Positions 26,396-35,683 are shown, counted from the first letter of the stretch. The stretch is 64,000 nt of DNA from Pseudomonas urmiensis (GCF_014268815.2 NZ_JABWRE020000001.1:2981001-3045000), one strand, 5' to 3'. Notes: generated by a model not told the origin, from the letters alone. Translations and numbers: made by a program.

Positions 26396-27028
26396 TCAAA
26401 TGGCCAAGTGCACCAGACGCTGCAAGTCGCCGATCACCGCAGGGTCACGCGCTTCGAGTACATCGGCCTGAATACGCGCGATCACGGCCTTGAGCAGCTC
26501 TGTCTGGCTCATCTGGGTGGCCTGCAGCAACGCCAGGTAATCCTGGGCCACATGGGCATTGACCTTCATCGACAGCCGCCGCGTGGCTGCAGGTGTTGCG
26601 AGCGCACGCATGTGCAGTTGCTGCTCCAGCGCCCCACTGAACGTCGCATGCGCCGCCGGCAGCCCCGCCGCGCCTTGGGCGTGAGCCAAAGCATGAAAAT
26701 AGTAGCCGAGGAACAGCTTGCGCAGGCTGGCCCCCGCATCGTTGCTCACGGCGTGCATAGCCGCGTCCAGTACATCCAGATAGACCGCCGGCAGGCGCGC
26801 CTCGATCGACTTGAGCTGCTGCTTGCGCGCCTCGCGAATCGCCGGCGTGGATTGCGGCGGGATCGCGACCACGCTATCGCAGCCCAGGCATACCCCCACC
26901 AGCACGTCCCTGGCCTGGCCTTGGCTATCGCTGAACGGCACGTCGCGACGCACATAGCGCATCTGCACCAGTGCCTGGCACTGCTCACAGAGCGCCTTGC
27001 CGGTGTCGCCTTCGAAGAAGATCTTCAT
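26396..27028 (-). CDS. MqsA-like antitoxin candidate with N-terminal zinc domain
   Basis: Protein of 210 residues. Its N-terminal 55 residues hold C14-X2-C17 and C47-X2-C50, spaced almost exactly like the zinc ligands of MqsA (CxxC-X30-CxxC). The remainder is helical and does not show the HTH_3 domain of MqsA; it may be a different DNA-binding or dimerisation module. It starts ten bases after an MqsR-like toxin, the toxin-first order of mqsRA. The function is inferred from architecture and neighbour, and no named family is recognised for the C-terminal region. Confidence 0.6.
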   Translation of the reverse strand: MKIFFEGDTGKALCEQCQALVQMRYVRRDVPFSDSQGQARDVLVGVCLGCDSVVAIPPQSTPAIREARKQQLKSIEARLPAVYLDVLDAAMHAVSNDAGASLRKLFLGYYFHALAHAQGAAGLPAAHATFSGALEQQLHMRALATPAATRRLSMKVNAHVAQDYLALLQATQMSQTELLKAVIARIQADVLEARDPAVIGDLQRLVHLAI

Positions 27029-27038
27029 GATCTGTTAC

Positions 27039-27329
27039 TCACTGATGAACACTGACGAACCAGGTATCTGGCTCGATGAAATAAAACTTGATGTACCACC
27101 CCAGGCGCTTGAGCACGTGCACATCGATGGCCGGCACGGCGTGGTGAGGGCTGCAGTGGTGATGGACGCCGCTGCAGGAGCGAATAACGCGAATGAGCAC
27201 CTCAGCCGTAACCTCGCCCATCGCTAGCAGGTTTTTCACCTCGATATCGCCACGCGCAACATGCAGGTAGTTACCGGACTGCAGCGCAGCGATCACATCG
27301 TGCCGGGCCTTCCTGAACCCATTTTTCAT
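27039..27329 (-). CDS. MqsR-like toxin candidate
   Basis: Protein of 96 residues, close to the 98 of MqsR. The order of elements follows MqsR: a basic N-terminal helix, a G-E-V-T-A-E-V-L helix, then strands ending Y-I-K-F-Y-F-I and F-V-S-V-H-Q, comparable to the Y-L-K-I-T-V-I and L-I-V-S-F-K ending of MqsR. A His/Cys-rich segment (S-G-V-H-H-H-C-S-P-H-H, about 53-63) is distinctive. If it is a toxin, mRNA interferase activity is expected. ATG 27329 has AGGG six bases upstream. It is co-directional with the zinc-domain antitoxin, ten bases apart. Confidence 0.6.
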   Translation of the reverse strand: MKNGFRKARHDVIAALQSGNYLHVARGDIEVKNLLAMGEVTAEVLIRVIRSCSGVHHHCSPHHAVPAIDVHVLKRLGWYIKFYFIEPDTWFVSVHQ

Positions 27330-27344
27330 AGCCATCCCTGCCAA

Positions 27345-27360
27345 TACGAAAATCATCGTA
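27345..27360. promoter_or_regulatory. Palindromic operator candidate of the toxin-antitoxin operon
   Basis: TACGA (27345-27349) and TCGTA (27356-27360) form a perfect inverted repeat with a six-base spacer, 16 bases upstream of the toxin start. Antitoxin autorepression through such a site is usual. Confidence 0.55.
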
Positions 27361-27671
27361 CAAAATAGAAAGCGAATCCACCTTCCAGCGGATTCGAGCG
27401 ACCAACGGCTGCCTGCCTGTGTGCACATGCAACCAGCGCCACCCTTGAATAACTATGGCAGCGCTTAAATCGGCGCAGCACCGGACAATGTGTCGGGCGT
27501 TGTCCTGGTTTTTCACGATGTGGCTGCGAGGTGGTTAAACCGGCTGGTCTACTCCACAAGCAATCCCCTCACTGCGCCGGTATGCACCTAGACTAGGTAC
27601 TAAATGCCATCAGTCCCGCGCGCCCCTGCCGTCGGGCCTGCACCACCCAACTCTCGACCTGGGGTCTCCCG
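27361..27671. other. Intergenic region between the toxin-antitoxin operon and the histidine kinase
   Basis: About 310 bases without a convincing gene. It contains the promoter side of the toxin operon and a palindrome ACCTAGACTAGGT (27586-27598) 74 bases before the histidine kinase start, which could be a response-regulator site. No repeat or RNA gene seen. Confidence 0.5.
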
Positions 27672-29138
27672 ATGCCATCCTTGTCAGCCTGGCTCGCGCC
27701 CATCCGCCGACGGTTCTCCCAGCCGGGACCGGTCGAGCCATTCAACCTCATGCGGCGCTTCTCGCTGATCAGCTTCGTCATCATCAGCGCCGTGGCGATC
27801 GGCCTGGCTTCGCTGTCGACGCGGTTTCTGGTCAATGAAAGCCTGGAGCGCGATGCCTTGCTGTCGGCGCAGTTCATCCAGTCGATGGCCTTCGGCGAGA
27901 TCCGCCACCACGACCTGGATGGCATGAAGATGGGCGACGTGCTGGCCTCGACCCAGTACGGCATGCTCACCGGCGAAACCGGCAAGAACCGCGAACGCGC
28001 CCGCTCGGAGTTCCTCGACCACCTGGCGCACCTGCCCGACGTGCTGCTGGCCAGCATCTTCTCCCCCGAGCGCAAGGTGATCTGGTCGACCAACCCGGCG
28101 CTGATCGGCCGCCAGGTGCATGAAGATTCAGCCCTGGAACAAGCCTTCGCCTCGCATGGCCAGGTCAGCGCGCGCTACAACGAGGTCGAGCCCGGCCGCA
28201 CCGAGCAGCAATTCGTACGTGCGCCGAAGATGTTCTTCGTCGAGAACTACATCCCCCTGGTCGACGACCAAGGCAAGGTGCTGGCCATGGTCGAGATCTA
28301 CAAAGAGCCGGTCGACCTGATCGAGCGGATCGACCGCGGCCACAAACTGATCTGGGCCGCCACTGCGCTCGGCGGGCTGACTATCTATTTCGGCCTGTTC
28401 TGGATCGTCTGGCGCGCCTCGCGCTTGCTCGCCTCGCAGCAGGATCAACTGGTGGCGAACAAGACCTACGGCGGCCTGGTAGAGATGTCCACCGCCGTCG
28501 CCCACAGCCTGCGCAACCCCCTGGCAAGCATTCGCAGCAGCGCCGAGCTGGCCCAGGTGGTGCCCGGCCAACCCGCGACCGGCAACATCACCGACATCAT
28601 CAGCCAGGTCGACCGCATGTCGGGGTGGTTGCATGATCTGCTGCTGTGTTTACGCCCCCTGCGCGGCGAACCCGAGCTGGTGGACCTGGTTGGCGCCGTG
28701 CGCACGGCCCTGGGCACGTTCGAAACGCAGCTGCGCCAAGCGCGAATCGAAGCCGTCTTCAATCCAGACAGCGCGCCGCCAGTGTTGAGCAACGCGCTGT
28801 TGCTTGGGCAATTGCTCAACAGCGTGCTGGCCAATGCCATCGAAGCCATGCCAGAGGGCGGCAAGCTGGTGGTGACGCTCGATCAGCTGGATGAAGGCCA
28901 GTTGCTGCTGTGCATCGACGACTCCGGGCAAGGCCTGAGCCGTCAGCAGGAAATGATGGCGTTCAAGCCGTTCTACAGCACCAAGCAAGGCCGTCTGGGG
29001 ATTGGCTTGGTGATGGTCCGGCAGATCATGGAGCGGTTTGGTGGCGAGGCCAGCTTGCACAACCTCACGACCCAGGGCACGCGGATTTGCTTGCGGTTCA
29101 GGAGCGGTCTGGACGGGGTCCAGGCCAAGGCTGGCTAG
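27672..29138 (+). CDS. Sensor histidine kinase (orphan)
   Basis: Membrane kinase of 488 residues: TM1 about 27-50, a periplasmic sensor region about 50-230, TM2 about 233-255, then HisKA with the phospho-acceptor in A-V-A-H-S-L-R-N-P-L (about 275-284), and HATPase_c with N box N-A-I-E-A-M, D-D-S-G-Q-G and G-I-G-L-V-M. The sensor resembles the single-Cache-like double-PAS type seen in DctB relatives. No response regulator is adjacent, so its partner is elsewhere. The signal is unknown. Confidence 0.85.
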   Translation: MPSLSAWLAPIRRRFSQPGPVEPFNLMRRFSLISFVIISAVAIGLASLSTRFLVNESLERDALLSAQFIQSMAFGEIRHHDLDGMKMGDVLASTQYGMLTGETGKNRERARSEFLDHLAHLPDVLLASIFSPERKVIWSTNPALIGRQVHEDSALEQAFASHGQVSARYNEVEPGRTEQQFVRAPKMFFVENYIPLVDDQGKVLAMVEIYKEPVDLIERIDRGHKLIWAATALGGLTIYFGLFWIVWRASRLLASQQDQLVANKTYGGLVEMSTAVAHSLRNPLASIRSSAELAQVVPGQPATGNITDIISQVDRMSGWLHDLLLCLRPLRGEPELVDLVGAVRTALGTFETQLRQARIEAVFNPDSAPPVLSNALLLGQLLNSVLANAIEAMPEGGKLVVTLDQLDEGQLLLCIDDSGQGLSRQQEMMAFKPFYSTKQGRLGIGLVMVRQIMERFGGEASLHNLTTQGTRICLRFRSGLDGVQAKAG

Positions 29139-29328
29139 TGCCCATGCGCCCAGGCTGTGATTGGCGATTCCCACAATCCTGTAGGCAATCAACCTGCACC
29201 TGGGGCGTGGACATCGTGTTCTGCGGGTCAACGCCGTCACTCTGGTACAATCTGAGGCCTCAATTTCCAAGGCTGATTTGGGCCGCGCCCTCAAGCGCTC
29301 CGAAGCAGCACATTACGCGTACCTAAAA

Positions 29329-30339
29329 ATGCCTCTCGAAGCCTCCACAACGCCGCTGACCATGCGCCCTGAGCCCTCCCGCCGCTTCAGCGTTGCACCG
29401 ATGATGGACTGGACCGACCGCCACTGTCGGTTCTTCCTGCGCCTGCTCTCCAAGCACACCCTGCTCTACACCGAAATGGTCACCACCGGCGCCCTGCTGC
29501 ACAACGACGCCGACCGTTTCCTGCGCCACGACGTCTCCGAGCACCCGCTGGCCCTGCAACTGGGTGGTAGCGTGCCGGCTGACTTGGCAGCCTGCGCGCG
29601 GCTGGCCGAGCAGGCGGGCTACGATGAGGTCAACCTCAATGTCGGCTGCCCCAGCGACCGGGTGCAGAACAACATGATCGGTGCCTGCCTGATGGCCCAC
29701 CCGGCGCTGGTGGCCGATTGCGTCAAGGCCATGCGTGATGCGGTGGCGACGCCGATTACGGTCAAGCATCGCATCGGTATCAACGGGCGTGACAGCTATG
29801 CCGAGCTGTGCGATTTCGTCGGCCAGGTGCGCGAGGCGGGCTGCCGTAGCTTCACCGTGCATGCGCGGATTGCGATTCTTGAGGGCTTGTCGCCCAAGGA
29901 GAACCGGGAGATTCCGCCGCTGCGCTATGACGTCGCGGCGCAGTTGAAGGCGGACTTCCCGGATCTGGAAATCGTGCTCAACGGTGGGATCAAGACGCTC
30001 GATGAATGCCGCACGCACCTGACGACCTTCGATGGGGTGATGCTGGGGCGCGAGGCGTACCACAATCCGTATGTGCTGGCCGAAGTGGATCAGCAGCTGT
30101 TTGGCAGTGACGCGCCGGTGGTTAGCCGCAGTGAGGCGATGGAGCGGCTGCGGCCTTACATCGTTGCACATATCGACAGCGGTGGCGCCATGCACCATGT
30201 GACGCGGCATATTCTCGGGCTTGGCCAGGGCTTCCCGGGGGCGCGGCGGTTCCGCCAGTTGCTGTCGGCGGATATTCACAAGACTGACGCGCCGTTGGCG
30301 GTGCTGGATCAGGCTGCTGAATTGCTGCAGGGTCGCTGA
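29329..30339 (+). CDS. dusA: tRNA-dihydrouridine synthase A
   Basis: FMN enzyme of about 336 residues with the TIM-barrel signature V-A-P-M-M-D-W-T-D at the start and the catalytic cysteine in N-V-G-C-P-S-D. DusA reduces U20 and U20a in tRNA D-loops with NADPH. The start is uncertain: ATG 29329 and ATG 29362 are both possible and neither has a clear ribosome site; homologue ends favour either. A TACAAT hexamer lies at 29246-29251. The 5' end of dusA is a known integration hotspot for phages and islands, but nothing is inserted here. Confidence 0.93.
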   Translation: MPLEASTTPLTMRPEPSRRFSVAPMMDWTDRHCRFFLRLLSKHTLLYTEMVTTGALLHNDADRFLRHDVSEHPLALQLGGSVPADLAACARLAEQAGYDEVNLNVGCPSDRVQNNMIGACLMAHPALVADCVKAMRDAVATPITVKHRIGINGRDSYAELCDFVGQVREAGCRSFTVHARIAILEGLSPKENREIPPLRYDVAAQLKADFPDLEIVLNGGIKTLDECRTHLTTFDGVMLGREAYHNPYVLAEVDQQLFGSDAPVVSRSEAMERLRPYIVAHIDSGGAMHHVTRHILGLGQGFPGARRFRQLLSADIHKTDAPLAVLDQAAELLQGR

Positions 30340-30644
30340 GCTAGGGTATTGCCAAAGATGAGTGGGGGCTGGGCTGGCCTCTTCGCGGGTCGCGCAACGA
30401 GTGCATCAAGCAAGCGGGCGGAACCCTGGGCTGGGTTTTGACTCGAAGCTTCACCTTTCGTATAGCCTGGGGATCTCGGTACGGCCGTCGATCCCGAGGC
30501 TGGTACTCAGCCCATCGCGGGGCACGCCCGCTGCTACAGGGTTTTGCGTGAATTCGCGATGGTTGTGCCTGACACTCTGACGGCCCTTGAGCGGCCGTCG
30601 GGGGTCGGGTAATGTCGAGTCATTGCACAGGACAGAGCACGCCC
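30340..30644. other. Intergenic region between dusA and tal with degenerate REPs
   Basis: Contains a truncated REP half (about 30375-30391) and a REP with one base change in the core (30509-30540, GGGGCACGCCCGC). The last 70 bases carry the tal promoter and its palindrome. No gene seen. Confidence 0.6.
30579..30615 (+). promoter_or_regulatory. tal promoter with a palindrome over the -35
   Basis: TTGAGC (30587-30592) and TAATGT (30610-30615) are 17 bases apart, a good sigma70 arrangement. The -35 sits in the centre of a perfect inverted repeat, GACGGCC (30579-30585) and GGCCGTC (30593-30599). Confidence 0.55.
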
Positions 30645-31571
30645 ATGACCTCCAAGCTGGAACAACTCAAGCAGTTCACCACCGTGGTCGCCGACACCGG
30701 GGACCTGGACGCCATCACTCGGCTCAAGCCGGTCGATGCCACCACCAACCCGTCGCTGCTGCTCAAGGCCGCAGCCATCCCTGGCTATGCCGATCTGCTC
30801 AAGCAAGTGAAGGCCGATAGCAAGGGCAATGTCGACCTGGCCTGCGACAAGTTCGCCGTAGCCGTGGGCGCGGGGATTCTCAAGGTCATTCCGGGGCGGA
30901 TCTCGACTGAAGTCGACGCGCGGCTGTCGTTCGATGAGGGTGCGCTGCTGGCCAAGGCCGAGCACTTGATCGAGCTGTACGATGGCGCTGGCATCGGCCG
31001 CGATCGCGTGCTGATCAAGCTGGCCTCGACCTGGGAAGGCATTCGCGCCGCCGAGAAGCTGGAGGAGAAAGGCATCCAGACCAACCTGACCTTGCTGTTC
31101 TCCTTCGCCCAGGCCCAGGCCTGCGCCGATGCCGGGGTGTTCCTGATCTCGCCGTTCGTAGGGCGGATCTACGACTGGTACAAGAAAAGTACCGGCAAGG
31201 AGTACGTCGGTGCCGAGGATCCAGGCGTGCAGTCGGTCACGCGCATCTACGACTACTACAAGACCAATGGTTACAAGACTGTGGTGATGGGCGCGAGCTT
31301 CCGCAACATCGGCCAGATCGAGCAACTGGCTGGCTGCGATCGCCTGACCATCAGCCCTGAACTGCTGCAACAGCTGAGCGATGATCAGGGCGAGCTGCCG
31401 CGCATCCTCAAGCCAGGCAATCAAGGCGAGGCCAAACAGCAACTGAGCGAGAGCCAGTTCCGTTGGGCGATGAACGAAGATGCAATGGGTACCGAGAAGC
31501 TGGCCGAGGGGATTCGCCAGTTCGCCCGGGACCAGGAAAAGCTGGAAGCACTGCTGGCAGAAAAAGCCTGA
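30645..31571 (+). CDS. tal: Transaldolase
   Basis: TIM-barrel enzyme of 308 residues (TalB type). The N-terminal D-A-T-T-N-P-S-L and the Schiff-base lysine in [10 protein letters not shown] (about 130-133) are clear. It transfers a dihydroxyacetone unit between sugar phosphates in the non-oxidative pentose phosphate pathway. ATG 30645 is chosen over 30612 because family members begin with S-K-L-E-Q-L-K. Monocistronic, with its own promoter. Confidence 0.95.
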   Translation: MTSKLEQLKQFTTVVADTGDLDAITRLKPVDATTNPSLLLKAAAIPGYADLLKQVKADSKGNVDLACDKFAVAVGAGILKVIPGRISTEVDARLSFDEGALLAKAEHLIELYDGAGIGRDRVLIKLASTWEGIRAAEKLEEKGIQTNLTLLFSFAQAQACADAGVFLISPFVGRIYDWYKKSTGKEYVGAEDPGVQSVTRIYDYYKTNGYKTVVMGASFRNIGQIEQLAGCDRLTISPELLQQLSDDQGELPRILKPGNQGEAKQQLSESQFRWAMNEDAMGTEKLAEGIRQFARDQEKLEALLAEKA

Positions 31572-31657
31572 TACAAATCGGGTTTGCCTGACGGGCGCAA
31601 AGTGCCGAGCATCTTGCGCCCATTGCTTACAAGTCCGGATGTTGTGTTGAATTTGCT

Positions 31658-31689
31658 GACCTCTTCGCGGGCAAGCCCGCTCCTACAGG
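31658..31689. repeat. REP element
   Basis: Full REP with CTCTTCGCGGGCAAGCCCGC and TCCTACAGGG parts, between tal and the phosphatase gene. Confidence 0.88.
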
Positions 31690-31746
31690 GACTGCGCGTA
31701 TCCTGCGGGGGCGGGCTTGGCTTGCTGCTACCCATTTGAGCTGTCG

Positions 31747-33636
31747 ATGACACCCTCTGCCGATCTCCTCCCCCCCGTCTTGGCCGGGCCTGTGCTGCGC
31801 CGCCTGGAACCCCAGCGCCTGGCCATCTGGCTGGTCGGTTCGCAACCGCTTGATCCGCGCTTTATTCTCGACTGCCCAGGCATCCAGGCGAGCGTTGACT
31901 GCCAAGTGATTGCAATGGGTACGCACGCATTCGTACACCTGCTGGATGTCCACTTCGACACCCCGTTGCCGTGCAACGTGGCGATTGAATACGACCTGCA
32001 GTTGAGCACCGGTGAAGGCATTGCCGCCTGGGCACCGCACCTGCTGTATCCCGGCGCCAGCCGGCCAAGCGTGGTCTTGCGCGAGCGGATCGAACAGCTG
32101 CTCCACGGCTCGTGCCGTAAGCCTCATCATCCGGCTGCCGATGGCCTGCTCTGCGCCGACCGGCTACTGCAAGACTGCGCCAGCCCCGAGCAGCGCCCTG
32201 CCCTGCTACTGATGAGCGGCGACCAGATCTATGCCGACGATGTCGCCGGCCCAATGCTGCGCGCCATCCATCGTTTGATCGAGCGCCTAGGCCTGTTCGA
32301 GGAAGCGCTGGACGGCGCCTTGGTCGACGACAGCACAGCGCTGTATCGCCATCCAGCTTGCTATTACCACCGCGCCGACCTGCTGCCGGCTCAGGAGAGC
32401 AACGAGAGCCTGCGCGAACGCTTCTTCGGCGGCAAGCGCAAGCCGATTTTCTCTTCGAGCAACGCCGACAACCACCTGGTGACCTTCGCTGAGGTGATGG
32501 CGATGTATCTGTTGGTCTGGTCGCCGACGCCGTGGGCGCTGGTAGACATGAATATGCCCGAGGGCCTCACCAAACAGCGGCAGGCGCGCTACCACGCAGA
32601 GCTGCCGCTGATCGAAGCCTTCGCTGCTGGCCTTGGCCAAGTAGCACGGGTAATGGCGCACCTGCCCTGCCTGATGATCTTCGACGACCACGATATTACC
32701 GACGACTGGAACCTTTCGGCGCAATGGGAAGAAACGGCCTACGGCCATCCCTTCTCGCGACGGATCATCGGTAATGCCTTGCTTGGCTACTTGCTCTGCC
32801 AGGGTTGGGGCAACGATCCAGATAGCTGCAAAGAACTGGTCCAACACTGCGCGACGCTGGGCGATAACAGTGTTGAGCGGCATCTGAACAAACAGGCTCA
32901 GGACGCCCTGATTGGCGAGCTGCTGCGCTTTCAGGGCTGGCAGTACGATCTGCCGAGCAATCCGCCGCTGTTGGTGCTCGACACCCGCACCCGGCGCTGG
33001 CGCAGTGAAAGCAGCCTGAAAAAGCCTTCCGGCTTGCTCGACTGGGAGGCGCTGAGTGAACTGCAGCAGTCGCTGCTCGATCACCCGTCGGCGATTATCG
33101 TCTCACCGGCGCCGATCTTTGGGGTAAAGCTGATCGAAACCGTGCAGCGGGTATTCAGCTGGTGCGGTTATCCGCTACTGGTGGATGCGGAAAACTGGAT
33201 GGCCCACCGCGGTGCTGCGCAGGTGATCCTGAATATCTTCCGCCATTCGCGCACACCGGGGCATTACGTGGTGCTGTCGGGGGATGTGCACTATTCGTTC
33301 GTCTATGAGGTGATGATCCGCCATCGCCAGCGCAATCCGCACCTGTGGCAGATCACCAGCAGCGGGATCAAGAACGAGTTTCCCAAGCGTTTGCTGGATG
33401 TGCTCGACAGGCTTAATCGCTGGCTGTATTCGCCACGCTCGCCGCTCAACTGGTTTACCAAGCGGCGCTTGATGGAAGTGGCGCCGCGCTTGCCGAGCCG
33501 CAGTGAGGCTGGCGAGCGCTTGTGGAATAGCGCCGGCCTGGGGCAGGTGTTTTTCAATGCACAGGGGCAACCGGAGCGGGTGTTTCAGTTGAATGCCGAT
33601 GGCTCGACGGCGAATGAGTTTGTCCGGGATCAGTGA
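31747..33636 (+). CDS. PhoD-like metallophosphatase-family protein
   Basis: Protein of 629 residues without a signal peptide. Metal-binding motifs of the calcineurin-like PhoD fold are visible: S-G-D-Q-I-Y-A-D-D (about 157-165), F-D-D-H-D-I-T-D-D-W (about 315-324) and L-S-G-D-V-H-Y-S-F (about 510-518). Secreted PhoD enzymes are phosphodiesterases/alkaline phosphatases; this cytosolic, longer type has no assigned substrate. ATG 31747 is used because upstream in-frame codons overlap a REP spacer. Isolated between two REP elements. Confidence 0.82.
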   Translation: MTPSADLLPPVLAGPVLRRLEPQRLAIWLVGSQPLDPRFILDCPGIQASVDCQVIAMGTHAFVHLLDVHFDTPLPCNVAIEYDLQLSTGEGIAAWAPHLLYPGASRPSVVLRERIEQLLHGSCRKPHHPAADGLLCADRLLQDCASPEQRPALLLMSGDQIYADDVAGPMLRAIHRLIERLGLFEEALDGALVDDSTALYRHPACYYHRADLLPAQESNESLRERFFGGKRKPIFSSSNADNHLVTFAEVMAMYLLVWSPTPWALVDMNMPEGLTKQRQARYHAELPLIEAFAAGLGQVARVMAHLPCLMIFDDHDITDDWNLSAQWEETAYGHPFSRRIIGNALLGYLLCQGWGNDPDSCKELVQHCATLGDNSVERHLNKQAQDALIGELLRFQGWQYDLPSNPPLLVLDTRTRRWRSESSLKKPSGLLDWEALSELQQSLLDHPSAIIVSPAPIFGVKLIETVQRVFSWCGYPLLVDAENWMAHRGAAQVILNIFRHSRTPGHYVVLSGDVHYSFVYEVMIRHRQRNPHLWQITSSGIKNEFPKRLLDVLDRLNRWLYSPRSPLNWFTKRRLMEVAPRLPSRSEAGERLWNSAGLGQVFFNAQGQPERVFQLNADGSTANEFVRDQ

Positions 33637-33663
33637 GCCTGGCGGACTGGGCGCTGATTGAGC

Positions 33664-33698
33664 TGATGCCTTCGCGGGGCAAGCCCGCGCCTACAGGG
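33664..33698. repeat. REP element
   Basis: REP with core TTCGCGGGGCAAGCCCGC, between the phosphatase gene and the convergent hsbA. Confidence 0.85.
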
Positions 33699-33750
33699 GC
33701 GCGGTGATCACAGGATGTGGATTGCCGCGATCATGTGTGAGCGGCTTTAA

Positions 33751-34233
33751 TCATGAACGCTCCAGCGCGCTCACCAGGTCATGGAACGCTTCACGGTTGG
33801 AATCGTTCAGGCCCATGAGAATCTTGTGCGCCTCGAGCACCTTGGACCGCACTACGTCTTCGTTCTGGTCCTGCGATGGCAGGTCGGTCAGGCACTCTGG
33901 GCAGGGTACTGGACGATCGACGATGTTGAACACCTGATCGAACCCCATCGACTGCAACAAGCGCGAGATATCCGGGTTGGTGGTGACCACGGTCGGCAAC
34001 AGGCCGACCTTCTGCCGGGACAGAATGGACAGCTTGGCCAACAGGCCCAGCGTGGTGCTGTCGATACTTTCGGTCTCGGTCAAGTCGATGACGATGGCCG
34101 AGAAGTTCAGCGCAGTGAAGATCTTCTCGATCGTCGCATCCAAGGCCGAACACAGGGTCAGGCGCACTTCACCGACGAATTTCAGTACGAAGGTACCGCT
34201 CTGCTCGGCGAACTGGATTCTACCGGTACTCAT
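33751..34233 (-). CDS. hsbA: STAS-domain anti-anti-sigma factor, HsbA-like
   Basis: Protein of 160 residues with an N-terminal STAS domain (about 1-105). The phosphorylation loop reads T-E-S56-I-D-S59-T-T-L-G; one of these serines is the switch residue (S56 is the one I recall for P. aeruginosa HsbA). A C-terminal helical tail follows. In P. aeruginosa HsbA binds FlgM or the diguanylate cyclase HsbD depending on phosphorylation, switching between motility and biofilm. It overlaps hsbR by four bases. Confidence 0.82.
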   Translation of the reverse strand: MSTGRIQFAEQSGTFVLKFVGEVRLTLCSALDATIEKIFTALNFSAIVIDLTETESIDSTTLGLLAKLSILSRQKVGLLPTVVTTNPDISRLLQSMGFDQVFNIVDRPVPCPECLTDLPSQDQNEDVVRSKVLEAHKILMGLNDSNREAFHDLVSALERS

Positions 34234-35414
34234 TGAAGGTTCCTGCTCAACACCAATAGGGCGATATCATCCGGCATCTCCCCAAGCGTAGCCAATCCGA
34301 AACGTTGGCGCAGCCCATCCAGGCTGCCACCCGCTGCTTTGACGATATCCGGCAAGGCAGCTTCTTTATCTTTGAGCGTGTCCCCCGGCAAAAGGTCCAG
34401 TATGCCGTCCGACATCAAGCTGAGGCTGAACTGCTCGGGCAGCTCGATGACCACATCCTGATAGGTCGCCTCTTCGAACAAGCCAACCGGTAGACCGCGG
34501 CCCTCAAGGTAGCGGGCCTGACCTGGGGTGTACAGCACCGGCAGCGGCAGGTGGCCACCGACGGCGTAGGTCAGTAGACCCGTATCCTGGTCGATCACGC
34601 CACCGACCATGGTCACATGCTTGCCCAGCTTGCAGTTGATCAGCCCACGGTTGATGTGGCTGAGCACTTCCGAGGGTTTGAAATCACGCATCTTGCCGCC
34701 GCGCTTGAATTCGAACAGCAGGCGGGTGGTCATGAATTTCAGCAGGACCGTGACAAACGCCGACGAAGCGCCATGGCCGGAGACATCTGCCAGGTAAAAC
34801 GCAATGCGCCGATCATCCACGCGGAAGTAATCGGAAAAATCACCCGACAGGTACAGCGAAGGGATGATCTGGTGCTCGAAGGCGAAGTCATCCACCACCC
34901 ACGGGCTCTCGGGCAGCATGTTCATCTGCACCTGGCGCCCGGCGGTCTGGTCTTCCTGCAACAGGTGCAGGCTGGCCTCAAGCTCGCGGTTGGCCGCTTC
35001 CAGCTTGTCGCGGTAGCGCTGGTTTTCCAACACCAGGCGTGAGCGATCGAGGGCGCGGCGCACCGAGTGTTCGAGGACGGCGAGGTCTTCGAGCGGCTTG
35101 ATCAGGTAATCGGCAGCGCCCAGGCGCAAGGCCTCGACGGCGTCGCTCATGACACCGGCACCGGACACCACGATCACCGGCAACTGCGGGGCCAGTTCGC
35201 TGATCCGACGGATCAGTTCGAGGCCGCCCATCTGCGGCATGCGCAGATCGCAGATCACGAGATCGGGCTGGTGTTCTTCGAAGACCTGAAGCCCCTGCTG
35301 GCCATTGCCGGCCTGAAGGACGCTGAAGCCACTGTCTTCCAGATAGGCGGCGAGGCTCGCACGGACCACGTCGTCGTCATCGATGATCAGCAGCGTTGCA
35401 CTGGTTTTCTGCAT
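34230..35414 (-). CDS. hsbR: Response regulator with PP2C phosphatase output, HsbR-like
   Basis: Protein of 394 residues: receiver domain (about 5-120) with acidic D-D-D-D cluster and phospho-acceptor D in V-I-C-D-L-R-M-P, a coiled-coil linker (about 125-165), and a SpoIIE/RsbU-type PP2C domain (about 180-390) with S-G-D-F-S-D-Y and D-V-S-G-H-G metal motifs. It controls phosphorylation of HsbA in the Gac/HptB network. ATG 35414 fits the receiver start; 35456 is possible. The upstream phosphotransferase hptB is not in the window. Confidence 0.83.
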   Translation of the reverse strand: MQKTSATLLIIDDDDVVRASLAAYLEDSGFSVLQAGNGQQGLQVFEEHQPDLVICDLRMPQMGGLELIRRISELAPQLPVIVVSGAGVMSDAVEALRLGAADYLIKPLEDLAVLEHSVRRALDRSRLVLENQRYRDKLEAANRELEASLHLLQEDQTAGRQVQMNMLPESPWVVDDFAFEHQIIPSLYLSGDFSDYFRVDDRRIAFYLADVSGHGASSAFVTVLLKFMTTRLLFEFKRGGKMRDFKPSEVLSHINRGLINCKLGKHVTMVGGVIDQDTGLLTYAVGGHLPLPVLYTPGQARYLEGRGLPVGLFEEATYQDVVIELPEQFSLSLMSDGILDLLPGDTLKDKEAALPDIVKAAGGSLDGLRQRFGLATLGEMPDDIALLVLSRNLQ

Positions 35415-35683
35415 GTGGGCGAACGGCGCCGGATTGGGTTGGCGTAGGATCGTCATAAAAAGCGACGAGCACTACTGGAATACTCTTTGGCTGCTCTACT
35501 CTTTGAGTTGTAGGACAAGAACCCTTGTCCGGCAACCAGCAGAGGTGCCCTGTAAGGCGCAGACGGTACTCCCATCCGCCAGGCGTTTCAAGCATGCGAG
35601 GGTCGGGTCCAGTGCACTTTACCGGGCAAATTACCGAGAGTTATAAGAAACCCGTAGAACGCAACCCGATGAAAGGATCATGT

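Noticed and set aside
29200..29340. Possible phage attachment site at the dusA 5' end
   Set aside because: dusA is a known integration target, but no integrase, direct repeat or foreign DNA is seen on either side here.
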